From NCBI GenBank assembly GCA_036266975.1, contig DATAWZ010000175.1, positions 1 through 6,226 on the forward strand: a DNA stretch of 6,226 nucleotides, read 5' to 3'. Shown in pieces: positions 1 through 4,651 of this stretch (the first letter of the stretch is position 1; each line of letters opens with the position of its first letter). Under the pieces are notes generated by a model. That model made no database searches. It was not told where the DNA came from and worked only from the letters and a program-made list of their open reading frames with translations. The position numbers and the translations under genes are program-made. Origin of the DNA: DATAWZ01 sp036266975. GTDB taxonomy: Bacteria > Actinomycetota > Thermoleophilia > Solirubrobacterales > Solirubrobacteraceae.

Positions 1-114
1 AACGACCTCGGCGGCGAGTACTACGCCCGCCGCGACCCCGAACGCCAAACCCGGCGCCTGGTCGCCCAGCTCCAACGCCTCGGGCACACCGTCACGCTGC
101 AGCAGGCCGCGTAG
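1..114 (+). CDS. C-terminal end of a probable transposase (5' end outside window)
   Basis: Frame 1 is open from the first base to a TAG at 112-114, giving 37 residues that begin NDLGGEYYARRDPERQ and continue with RRLVAQLQRLGHTVTLQ. The pattern 'YYxRRDPERxxRRLVxQLxxLGHxVTL' resembles the C-terminal tail of several bacterial transposases, where a short basic helix and a terminal strand follow the catalytic domain. This is recall of sequence style, not a database match, and I cannot name the IS family. The catalytic residues lie upstream of the window. The next gene is on the opposite strand and ends 21 bp away, so this frame marks a junction between a mobile element and the catabolic block. No terminal inverted repeat can be tested because the other end of the element is absent. 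It could instead be the end of an unrelated basic protein. Confidence 0.45.
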   Translation, partial: NDLGGEYYARRDPERQTRRLVAQLQRLGHTVTLQQAA

Positions 115-135
115 TGCTCGGACGTTATTTTCCCA

Positions 136-708
136 CTAGAGCCCGGCGAGCAGGCTCGTCTCGAGCTGGCGCAGATGGGCGCGCATGCGCCGCGGGCTGG
201 CGAGGACCTCCGGCGTGTGGGTGCGCAGCTCGGCCAGCCCCAGGTAGTGGCTGTAGGTCATGATCGCCCGGTGCTCGGCGGTCGCCGGGGTCGCGCCGAT
301 CTCGGCGAAGATCGCGCGCAGCAGCGCCAGGCGCGCGACCGTTGTGCGCCGCAGGGCGGCGGCGACGTCGGGATCGTCGCCGGCGGCCATCAGCTGCAGG
401 ATGACCGTCGGCTGCATCTCCACGCCGGCGTAGACGAGCACCCGGCGCAGTCGCTCGCGTGGGTCCTCGATCTCGGCGAAGCGCTCGCCCAGCTCGGTCA
501 CCCGACGGGCCTCCCACAACGTCAGCGCCGCCTGCAGCAGCGCGCGTCGGTCGCGGAAGTGGTGGTACAGGCCGCCCTTGCTGACCCCGAGGCGGCGGGC
601 CGCCGACTGGACCGACAGGCCGCGCACGCCGCTGCACTCGATCTCCAGCAGCGCGGCCTGGGCCCACTGCTCGGGCGTGGTCAGGGTCGGGCGACCCGCC
701 CGCGTCAC
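136..708 (-). CDS. TetR-family transcriptional regulator
   Basis: A 190-residue protein, normal for TetR regulators. Residues ~10-60 form the DNA-binding domain: an Ala/Leu-rich helix (PEQWAQAALLEI), then the helix-turn-helix LSVQSAARRLGVSKGGLYHHF and the RDRRALLQAAL helix. GLYHHF is the classic recognition-helix end. Residues ~65-190 are helical and variable, as expected for the ligand-binding and dimerisation domain; I cannot infer the ligand. The frame stays open far upstream, but that part lies inside the MBL-fold gene. The GTG at 708-706 gives a proper N terminus (VTRAGRPTLTTPEQW) and overlaps the upstream TGA as GTGA, so translational coupling is likely. It probably represses its own block through the palindrome at 1521-1536 (inference). 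The stop is TAG at 138-136. Confidence 0.9.
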   Translation of the reverse strand: MTRAGRPTLTTPEQWAQAALLEIECSGVRGLSVQSAARRLGVSKGGLYHHFRDRRALLQAALTLWEARRVTELGERFAEIEDPRERLRRVLVYAGVEMQPTVILQLMAAGDDPDVAAALRRTTVARLALLRAIFAEIGATPATAEHRAIMTYSHYLGLAELRTHTPEVLASPRRMRAHLRQLETSLLAGL

Positions 709-1493
709 ACGGAGAGCTCGGTGGGCGAGCCCGCCTCCAGCCAGTGCACGCTGCGCGCGAGCGATGAGCCGCTCAGGACCTTCTCGGCCTCGTTCTTGCG
801 CTGGGTGAAGTGGCGCCAGCCCTCGTAGTGGATCGGGACGATCGCGTGCGGCTTGACCAGCTCGCACAGCTCGAGCGCGTCCTTGGCGGTCATCGTGTAC
901 TTCAGCGGGCCCGAGAGCCACCAGAAGGTCACGCCGCCCATGTGGACGATCGCGGTGCCGACGTCCATGCGGTTGGCCACCTCGCGCACCCCCTCGTAGA
1001 GGACGGTGTCGCCGGTGATCCACAGCGCGCCGTGCTCCTGGCCCTCCCAGCGCAGCGAGAAGCCGGTGACCGTGCCGACGATCGGCTTGCTCCCCGGAGG
1101 CCCGTGGCGGCACGGCGTGGCGGTGATCTCGATCGGTACGCGCCCCTCGGCGGTGAGCGTCGTCGCCGCCCAGGGCTCCAGGCCGCGCGCGTCGCCGCCC
1201 AGGCGCCTGGCGCCCGGCGCGGTGGTGATGATCGTGCCCATCTGCGGCAGCAGCGAGCGGCCGCTGGGGTCGAGGTTGTCGCCGTGGTGGTCGTGGCTGA
1301 TCAGCACGGCGTCGATCCGGCCGAGGTCGGCGAACTCGATCGCCGGACCCTGGAGCTTGCGCGAGTAGGTGCCCCAGCCGAAGAAGTAGCGCTTGCCCGG
1401 CGGGTCGAAGGTGGGGTCGGTGAGCAGGCGCCAGTCGCCGATCTCGATGAGCGCGGTCGGGCCGCCGATGTAGGTGATGCGCACGTCGGTCAC
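705..1493 (-). CDS. MBL-fold metallo-hydrolase (UlaG / lactamase_B_2 type)
   Basis: 262 residues. The metal-binding signature is SHDHHGDNLD at residues 66-75 (H67, H69 and H70, with D72 in the Asp position). H130 in TPCRHGPP, D162 in ITGDT and H222 in VPIHYEGW are the other expected ligands. The N terminus (MTDVRITYIGGPTALIEIGD) and the 'LLTDPTF' strand are typical of the UlaG-like branch that hydrolyses lactones, phosphodiesters or amides. The substrate is not predictable from sequence. The GTG start at 1493-1491 is preceded by a strong purine-rich Shine-Dalgarno (GGAGGGAGAG, 1510-1501). The gene lies 56 bp downstream of the acyl-CoA ligase and its stop overlaps the TetR start, so it is probably an accessory hydrolase that opens or deacylates the ligase's substrate or product (inference). 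No key residue appears to be missing. Confidence 0.9.
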   Translation of the reverse strand: MTDVRITYIGGPTALIEIGDWRLLTDPTFDPPGKRYFFGWGTYSRKLQGPAIEFADLGRIDAVLISHDHHGDNLDPSGRSLLPQMGTIITTAPGARRLGGDARGLEPWAATTLTAEGRVPIEITATPCRHGPPGSKPIVGTVTGFSLRWEGQEHGALWITGDTVLYEGVREVANRMDVGTAIVHMGGVTFWWLSGPLKYTMTAKDALELCELVKPHAIVPIHYEGWRHFTQRKNEAEKVLSGSSLARSVHWLEAGSPTELSV

Positions 1494-1500
1494 GTCAGAG

Positions 1501-1510
1501 CTCTCCCTCC
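1501..1510 (-). promoter_or_regulatory. Ribosome binding site of the MBL-fold gene
   Basis: On the minus strand the sequence reads GGAGGGAGAG, ending 7 nt before the GTG at 1493. The strength of this site supports a GTG start here rather than an internal one, and supports independent initiation after the 56-bp gap instead of read-through from the ligase. Confidence 0.7.
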
Positions 1511-1520
1511 GGGCGAATTA

Positions 1521-1536
1521 CATACGTGCCCGTATG
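1521..1536. promoter_or_regulatory. Palindromic operator candidate (CATACG-TGCC-CGTATG)
   Basis: A perfect 6-bp inverted repeat, CATACG at 1521-1526 and CGTATG at 1531-1536, with a 4-nt spacer, in the 56-bp gap between the ligase and MBL genes. On the minus strand a -10-like TATCAT (1539-1534) overlaps one arm; no convincing -35 precedes it. The gap is AT-rich compared with its surroundings, as promoters usually are. The size and symmetry suit a TetR-type dimer, and a TetR gene is two genes downstream. Repression of the MBL-tetR pair and autoregulation are inferred. Confidence 0.55.
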
Positions 1537-1549
1537 ATACGCGCCCACC

Positions 1550-3067
1550 TCAGGACGGGCTGACCGGTGCGTCCGCGTAGGTCTCGCGCAGGCTGCGCTT
1601 GAGGACCTTGCCGCTCGCCGTCTTGGGCAGCTCGGTCGCGAAGTGCACCGTGCGCGGCAGCTTGAAGCCGGCCAACCGCTCGCGGGCGAAGGCGACCAGG
1701 CTGTCCCCGTCGGACGGTGCGCCCGGGCGGGGCACGACGATCGCGGTGACGCGCTCACCCCAGCGCTCGTCCGGCGTGCCGATGACCGCGACCTCACCGA
1801 CGTCGGGGTGGGCCGCGAGCACCTCCTCGACCTCGATTGGATAGACGTTCTCGGCGCCCGAGACGATCATGTCCTTGATCCGGTCGGTGAGGAAGAGGAA
1901 GCCCTCCTCGTCCAGGTAGCCGCCGTCGCCGGTGCGCAGCCAGCCCTCCTCGTCGAAGGCAGCGGCGGTCTCGGTCGGCCGTCCGAAGTACCCGGGGGTC
2001 ACCGCCGACCCGCGCACCCGCACCTCGCCGACCTCGCCGGGCGCCCGGGGGGTGCCGCGGGCGGGGTCGACGACCTGCAGCTCCATCCAGGGATAGGCGC
2101 GGCCGGCCGCGCGCAGCAGGTGCTCGCGCGGGCCGCCCGGATCGTGGTCGTCGGGGTCGAGCTGGACGATCGCGCCGGCGGTCTCGGTCATGCCGTAGAG
2201 CTGGAAGAGCGAGCAGCGGAAGGTCGACAGCGCCGCCTTCAGAACGGTTGTGGTGATCGGCGAGGCGCCATAGGCGATCGAGCGCAGCGCCGACCAGTCG
2301 CGCTCGGCGGCGCCGGGGATCGCGCACAGCATCTGCAGGACGGTGGGGACGAGGAACGCGTTGGTGATCCGCTCGCGCTCCATCGTGTCGAGCAGCTCGC
2401 CGGGCACGATCTGCGGCACCAGGACGTTGGCGGCCCCGCCAGCGAGCGAGACCAGCAGCCAGCCGATGCCGCCGATGTGGAACATCGGCATCGCCACCAG
2501 CGTCGCCGAGGAGTCGTCCATCGACCACTGGGCCGAGACGCTCTCGGGCAGCAGCGAGAGGTTCTCATTGGTGAGCAACACGCCCTTGGGCACGCCGGTC
2601 GTCCCCGAGGTGTAGAGCTGCAGCACGACGTCCTCGTCCTCGCCGACGTGGCCGAGGTCCTCGCCGGCGGCGGCCTGTACCCAGGGCTCGTAGTCCTCGC
2701 CGACGACTCGCGCCTGAGCGTTGAGCGAGCGCCCGACCTGCGCGAACGACGGGCCGCAGACGAGCGTCTTGACCTTCGCGTCGGCGAGCACGGCGGCGAG
2801 CTCGGGCGCGGCGAGCCGCCAGTTGAGCGGTACGAGGACCGCGCCTATCTTCGCCGCGCCGAAGAGCAGCTCGATCGCCTCGGGCGCGTTGTGGTCCAGG
2901 TGGGCGATGCGCGACCCCGGGCCCTGGCCGGCATCGCGGAGCGCGCAGGCCACGGCGCTCGAGCGCGCGTCGAGCTCGGCGTAGCTCATGCGCCGCTCGC
3001 CACACACCAGCGCGGTCGCGTCGGGGCGCTCGGCGGCGAGGTCGCGGATGAGCTGCGGGAGAAGCAT
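1550..3067 (-). CDS. AMP-forming acyl-CoA synthetase / long-chain-fatty-acid--CoA ligase-like
   Basis: 505 residues, the usual length for short FadD-type ligases. It would activate a carboxylic acid to an acyl-adenylate and then an acyl-CoA. Core motifs are intact: the ATP-binding loop YTSGTTGVPKG at 152-162, the adenine-site YGMTET at 291-296, TGD at 379-381, the hinge DRIKDMIVSGAENVYPIE at 395-412, and the C-terminal catalytic Lys in PKTASGK (K487). The N terminus (MLLPQLIRDLAAERPDATAL) fits the family, so I keep the ATG at 3067. It has no Shine-Dalgarno, but a TAGCCT -10-like box lies 9 nt upstream, suggesting a leaderless or nearly leaderless mRNA. The family includes fatty-acid, steroid side-chain and aromatic-acid ligases; the substrate cannot be assigned here. 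It is the first gene of the block shared with the MBL hydrolase and TetR. Confidence 0.93.
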   Translation of the reverse strand: MLLPQLIRDLAAERPDATALVCGERRMSYAELDARSSAVACALRDAGQGPGSRIAHLDHNAPEAIELLFGAAKIGAVLVPLNWRLAAPELAAVLADAKVKTLVCGPSFAQVGRSLNAQARVVGEDYEPWVQAAAGEDLGHVGEDEDVVLQLYTSGTTGVPKGVLLTNENLSLLPESVSAQWSMDDSSATLVAMPMFHIGGIGWLLVSLAGGAANVLVPQIVPGELLDTMERERITNAFLVPTVLQMLCAIPGAAERDWSALRSIAYGASPITTTVLKAALSTFRCSLFQLYGMTETAGAIVQLDPDDHDPGGPREHLLRAAGRAYPWMELQVVDPARGTPRAPGEVGEVRVRGSAVTPGYFGRPTETAAAFDEEGWLRTGDGGYLDEEGFLFLTDRIKDMIVSGAENVYPIEVEEVLAAHPDVGEVAVIGTPDERWGERVTAIVVPRPGAPSDGDSLVAFARERLAGFKLPRTVHFATELPKTASGKVLKRSLRETYADAPVSPS

Positions 3068-3076
3068 GCGCGCGCA

Positions 3077-3082
3077 AGGCTA
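3077..3082 (-). promoter_or_regulatory. -10-like element of the acyl-CoA ligase
   Basis: TAGCCT on the minus strand fits the actinobacterial TAnnnT -10 pattern and sits 9 nt before the ATG at 3067. This would place transcription start at or near the start codon. No clear -35 is visible (an ATGCCG lies about 19 nt upstream), so confidence is low. Confidence 0.3.
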
Positions 3083-3137
3083 CGGGAAACGGAGAGGGGC
3101 CCGGCATCGCCACCCTCTCACGCGGTGTGAATCCTCG

Positions 3138-3166
3138 TTGCCGCGCGCGGCCCGGTGCGGTACCTT
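3138..3166 (+). promoter_or_regulatory. Candidate sigma-70-type promoter, divergent from the ligase
   Basis: TTGCCG at 3138-3143, a 17-nt spacer and TACCTT at 3161-3166 match the -35/-10 layout with a TAnnnT -10. A GTG at 3175 lies 8 nt past the -10, where transcription should begin, so the downstream mini-ORF would be leaderless. A short motif match in GC-rich DNA can arise by chance. Confidence 0.45.
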
Positions 3167-3174
3167 CGAGCACC

Positions 3175-3303
3175 GTGTCTCGTCCGATGCTCACGGGCGC
3201 TGTCCAGAGCCTCGCCCTCGCCCTCGCCCTCGCCCTCGCCCTCGCCCTCGCCGGTTGGCCGGCGATCGGGCGCGCGGCGCTCGACGCCCTCGCCGGCGCC
3301 TAG
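3175..3303 (+). CDS. Leu-Ala-repeat mini-protein (hypothetical, possibly leaderless)
   Basis: 42 codons from GTG at 3175 to TAG at 3301-3303, immediately followed by a second in-frame TAG at 3304. An internal ATG at 3187 would give 38 residues. The peptide starts VSRPMLTGAVQS, continues with seven Leu-Ala pairs encoded by a CTCGCC hexamer array, and ends GWPAIGRAALDALAGA. The central ~16 residues are hydrophobic enough for a single membrane helix or a leader-like segment, with one Arg before and one after. Support for a real gene is the promoter-like element placed exactly for leaderless initiation and the double stop. Against it are its small size, the repeat that also stays open in other frames, and no recognisable family. 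It could also be the stub of a longer gene cut by the palindromic element that starts at 3304. I do not know its function. Confidence 0.35.
   Translation: MSRPMLTGAVQSLALALALALALALAGWPAIGRAALDALAGA
3211..3252 (+). repeat. Hexanucleotide tandem repeat (CTCGCC)x7
   Basis: Seven perfect, uninterrupted copies of CTCGCC. In the mini-ORF frame they encode (Leu-Ala)7. Because the unit is a multiple of three, gain or loss of units would change length without shifting the frame. Perfect copies suggest recent slippage or purifying homogenisation. Confidence 0.97.
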
Positions 3304-3431
3304 TAGTGGCACCTCCTGCAAATCCGCTCCCGCTTCGCGGCTGCAAATCTTCGCCTGGCGGCTCCCTGCGTCCTGGCCATGGTCGATTTTCGCTCGCGAA
3401 TCGACGACCGGATTTACAGGAGGCACCACTA
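3304..3431. mobile_element. Small palindromic MITE-like / REP-dimer-like element
   Basis: The 22-nt ends, 3304-3325 (TAGTGGCACCTCC...) and 3410-3431, are inverted copies matching at 19 of 22 positions. Symmetry continues inward at conserved spacing: AAATCCG (3320-3326) mirrors CGGATTT (3409-3415), TTCGCG (3334-3339) mirrors CGCGAA (3395-3400), and AAATC (3345-3349) mirrors GATTT (3385-3389). Each arm holds its own small hairpin: CCGC-TTC-GCGG at 3330-3340, and GTCGA/TCGAC with TTCGC/GCGAA at 3382-3405 (10 bp with a TT bulge). The ~35-bp centre is asymmetric. The element is noticeably richer in A/T than its flanks and codes for nothing convincing. No target-site duplication is evident at these boundaries. 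The size and structure fit a non-autonomous element or a dimer of repetitive extragenic palindromes. I do not recognise the family. Confidence 0.65.
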
Positions 3432-3450
3432 GCGGGAGGTCATGGCATTG

Positions 3451-3473
3451 GCCCCCGCGAGCGTCGCGGGGGC
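3451..3473. other. Perfect 10-bp GC hairpin upstream of the HNH-repeat gene
   Basis: GCCCCCGCGA (3451-3460), loop GCG, then TCGCGGGGGC (3464-3473): a flawless, very stable stem. No U-tract follows on either strand, so it is not a standard intrinsic terminator. It lies between the palindromic element and the preferred GTG start at 3499. It may be a leader structure, a terminator of the mini-ORF transcript or an extragenic palindrome. Confidence 0.6.
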
Positions 3474-3487
3474 ACCGCCCCGGGCCC

Positions 3488-3492
3488 GAGGT
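3488..3492 (+). promoter_or_regulatory. Shine-Dalgarno that decides the start of the HNH-repeat gene
   Basis: GAGGT sits 6 nt before the GTG at 3499. The alternative ATG at 3442 has GGGAGG only 2 nt upstream, too close for good initiation, and would place the 10-bp hairpin and an Ala/Pro/Arg stretch in the coding region. Confidence 0.5.
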
Positions 3493-3498
3493 GGCCGG

Positions 3499-3765
3499 GT
3501 GGCGCTGTGGACTCGCGAGGACGTCATCGAGAAGATCCACCGCTGGGCCGAGCTCTACGGCGAGCCGCCGCGCGCGGCGGACTGGAATCCCTCCGGCGCC
3601 AAATGGGCGGGCCAGAGCTATCGCATCGACCGCTACCGCCTGGGCGACCCGGTCGCCGGTGAGCCCTGGCCGTCGCTGAACGCGGCCAAGCGCCCGTTCG
3701 GCGGGTTGCTCAACGCCGCCGTGCGCGCGGCGGGACTCGAGCCGGCGCGGCACGCTCGCGCCTGA
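3499..3765 (+). CDS. Homing-endonuclease-associated repeat (HNH_repeat-like) protein, likely the N-terminal part of a broken gene
   Basis: 88 residues from GTG 3499 to TGA 3763-3765. It begins VALWTREDVIEKIHRWAELYGEPPRAADW (residues 1-29 in two parts: an entry helix, then 'GEPPRAADW') and closes with WPSLNAAKRPFGGLLNAAVRAAGLEP. This is the 'W-[ST]-x-E-x-[IV] ... G-x-P-x-x-x-D-W ... FG-x-x-x-x-A-x-x-AGL' pattern of the homing-endonuclease-associated repeat, a small helical DNA-binding-like module found beside HNH nucleases and alone in actinobacteria. No HNH catalytic motif is visible. The start is chosen on the GAGGT site; an ATG at 3442 would add 19 poorly conserved-looking residues. Near 3745 coding character passes to another frame (TLAPERALLAEM...), so the TGA may be the result of an indel and the true product may continue into the coiled-coil sequence up to 4560. 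Confidence 0.7.
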   Translation: MALWTREDVIEKIHRWAELYGEPPRAADWNPSGAKWAGQSYRIDRYRLGDPVAGEPWPSLNAAKRPFGGLLNAAVRAAGLEPARHARA

Positions 3766-3766
3766 G

Positions 3767-4020
3767 CGGGCGCTGCTGGCCGAGATGTCGCCCGAGGCGC
3801 GGGCCGCGCTGCGCGAGGCGCGGGCCGCGCTGCGCGAGGCGCTCGCGCGCGGGCACGAGCAGCCACGGGCGCTCGAGCGCGCGCGTGCGCAGGTCGCGCG
3901 GGCTCGAGCGCGACCTCGAGCGCTGCGGCCGCGTCGGGCCGCGCCGGCCTCGGCGGCGCGGAGCCCCGGCGCGCGCGCCGACCGGGCGATCGCCCGCGCG
4001 CGGGCGCAGGCCGGGTTCGA
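3767..4020 (+). pseudogene. Frame-broken Ala/Arg/Glu coiled-coil segment
   Basis: Coding character is strong but moves between frames. From ~3752 to 3900 one frame reads TLAPERALLAEMSPEARAA and onward through heptads to ARAQVARA. From ~3900 to 3945 the next frame reads GLERDLERCGRVG. From ~3945 to 4014 the first frame resumes with ADRAIARARAQAGF. From 4015 the third frame reads VRAAEAELAAAEARR and continues into the final segment. At each junction the old frame loses its G/C third positions and turns into Arg/Pro/Ser-rich filler, which is what indels in a single coiled-coil gene would produce. An open frame does run 3785-4108 (107 aa), but its second half looks like out-of-frame translation. 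Decay and uncorrected GC-run sequencing errors cannot be told apart from one sequence. Confidence 0.5.
3794..3835 (+). repeat. Two identical 21-bp tandem repeats (heptad EARAALR x2)
   Basis: Positions 3794-3814 and 3815-3835 are identical and encode EARAALR twice. A third partial copy starts at 3836 (GAGGCGC). The 21-bp unit equals one coiled-coil heptad, so the protein could lengthen by duplication without losing register. Confidence 0.95.
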
Positions 4021-4560
4021 GCCGCGGAGGCGGAGCTCGCTGCGGCCGAGGCCCGGCGCACGGCGACGCGGCTCGCGTCGCGGCTCGAGCGTGCCGAGGC
4101 GACGGTGAGCGACGTGCGCGCCGAGCGGCGCGAGCTCTTGCGCGAGCGCGACCGCTGGCCGGACCAGGCGGTGGCGGGCGCACGCGTGCTCGAGGCGGCG
4201 CGCGCCGAGGCCGAGCGCGCGCTCGCCGTGCGGGCGGCGCTGGCCGAAGCGGGCGGCGAGGACGGTCGGGTTCGCGCTGAGCGGGCGCTCGATGCGGCGG
4301 ACCGGGCGCGGGCGGCGGCCGAGCAGCGCGCGGCGCGCGGCTACCGGGGGCTGGCGAGCGCGGTCACCGGAGGGCCGCGGCGGCTGACCGCCGGCGAGCT
4401 CGCCGAGCTGCGACGTGCCGGGCCCTCGCGGCCGGCGGTGCTCGCCGCGGCCCTCAAGGAACTCGCCGAGGCCCGCACGGCGGGCCGCCCGCAGGCGCTG
4501 CGGGCCGCGCTGGCCGAGGTCGCCTCGGCGGCGGTGTCCTGGCAGGAGCGGATCCACTGA
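4015..4560 (+). CDS. Coiled-coil C-terminal segment of the HNH-repeat-linked protein
   Basis: Frame open to TGA at 4558-4560. The formal start could be GTG 4105, overlapping an upstream TGA as GTGA, but good coding sequence in the same frame already begins at ~4015 (VRAAEAELAAAEARRTATRL), so I take this as the continuation of a broken gene. From GTG 4105 there are 151 residues: an Arg/Glu coiled coil (SDVRAERRELLRERDRW), a long Ala/Glu/Arg helix, and a distinct tail from GYRGLASAVTGGPRRLTAGE onward to the end, SAAVSWQERIH. The tail is less repetitive and looks like a folded module. No signal peptide or membrane segment is visible. I do not recognise the family. Third codon positions are almost all G or C, supporting real coding. 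It is convergent with the gene ending at 4652. Confidence 0.55.
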   Translation, partial: VRAAEAELAAAEARRTATRLASRLERAEATVSDVRAERRELLRERDRWPDQAVAGARVLEAARAEAERALAVRAALAEAGGEDGRVRAERALDAADRARAAAEQRAARGYRGLASAVTGGPRRLTAGELAELRRAGPSRPAVLAAALKELAEARTAGRPQALRAALAEVASAAVSWQERIH

Positions 4561-4574
4561 GTGGCGCGCCCGCC

Positions 4575-4635
4575 GGGGGGGGGGGGTGGTGTACCCCAGC
4601 GCACTACAGCAACGCTCAAGTACGCCACCCCCCCC
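4575..4635. terminator. G-run/C-run hairpin between convergent genes
   Basis: 4579-4594 (eight G, then TGGTGTAC) pairs with 4620-4635 (GTACGCCA, then seven C). Fifteen of 16 positions are complementary, and the exception (T4590/G4624) is a G-U wobble in + strand RNA. The loop is 25 nt and carries a small AGCG/CGCT stem. It lies 18 nt after one stop and 17 nt before the other, the usual place for a shared bidirectional terminator, though no U-tract follows. The G tract extends to 12 G at 4575-4586. Confidence 0.6.
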
Positions 4636-4651
4636 TGTGGCAGGTCGTGTT

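Noticed and set aside
139..157. GAGCC/GGCTC hairpin as a tetR terminator
   Set aside because: The stem is only 5 bp, lies inside the coding end, and is followed on the minus strand by an A-rich, not U-rich, stretch in RNA.
709..1113. Upstream extension of the tetR frame
   Set aside because: It reads through the MBL gene in another frame as Arg/Gly-rich text; a clean TetR N terminus begins at GTG 708.
1643..3130. Plus-strand open frame of 495 codons across the acyl-CoA ligase
   Set aside because: It is the antisense shadow of a ligase with all core motifs intact on the minus strand.
3211..3252. CRISPR-like array
   Set aside because: The copies are 6 bp and contiguous, with no spacers; it is a simple tandem repeat.
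3442..3498. ATG 3442 as start of the HNH-repeat gene
   Set aside because: GGGAGG is only 2 nt away, the added residues look non-conserved, and the perfect hairpin would lie in the coding region; GTG 3499 has a better-spaced site.
3155..3679. Plus-strand frame with a Ser-Pro repeat through the hexamer array
   Set aside because: It passes through the array, the palindromic element and the HNH-repeat gene in a non-coding frame with no supporting signals.
3118..4557. Minus-strand open frame of 479 codons
   Set aside because: It is low-complexity Arg/Pro/Gly/Ala text, runs antisense through the palindromic element and the HNH-repeat gene, and has no recognisable motif. High GC removes stops.
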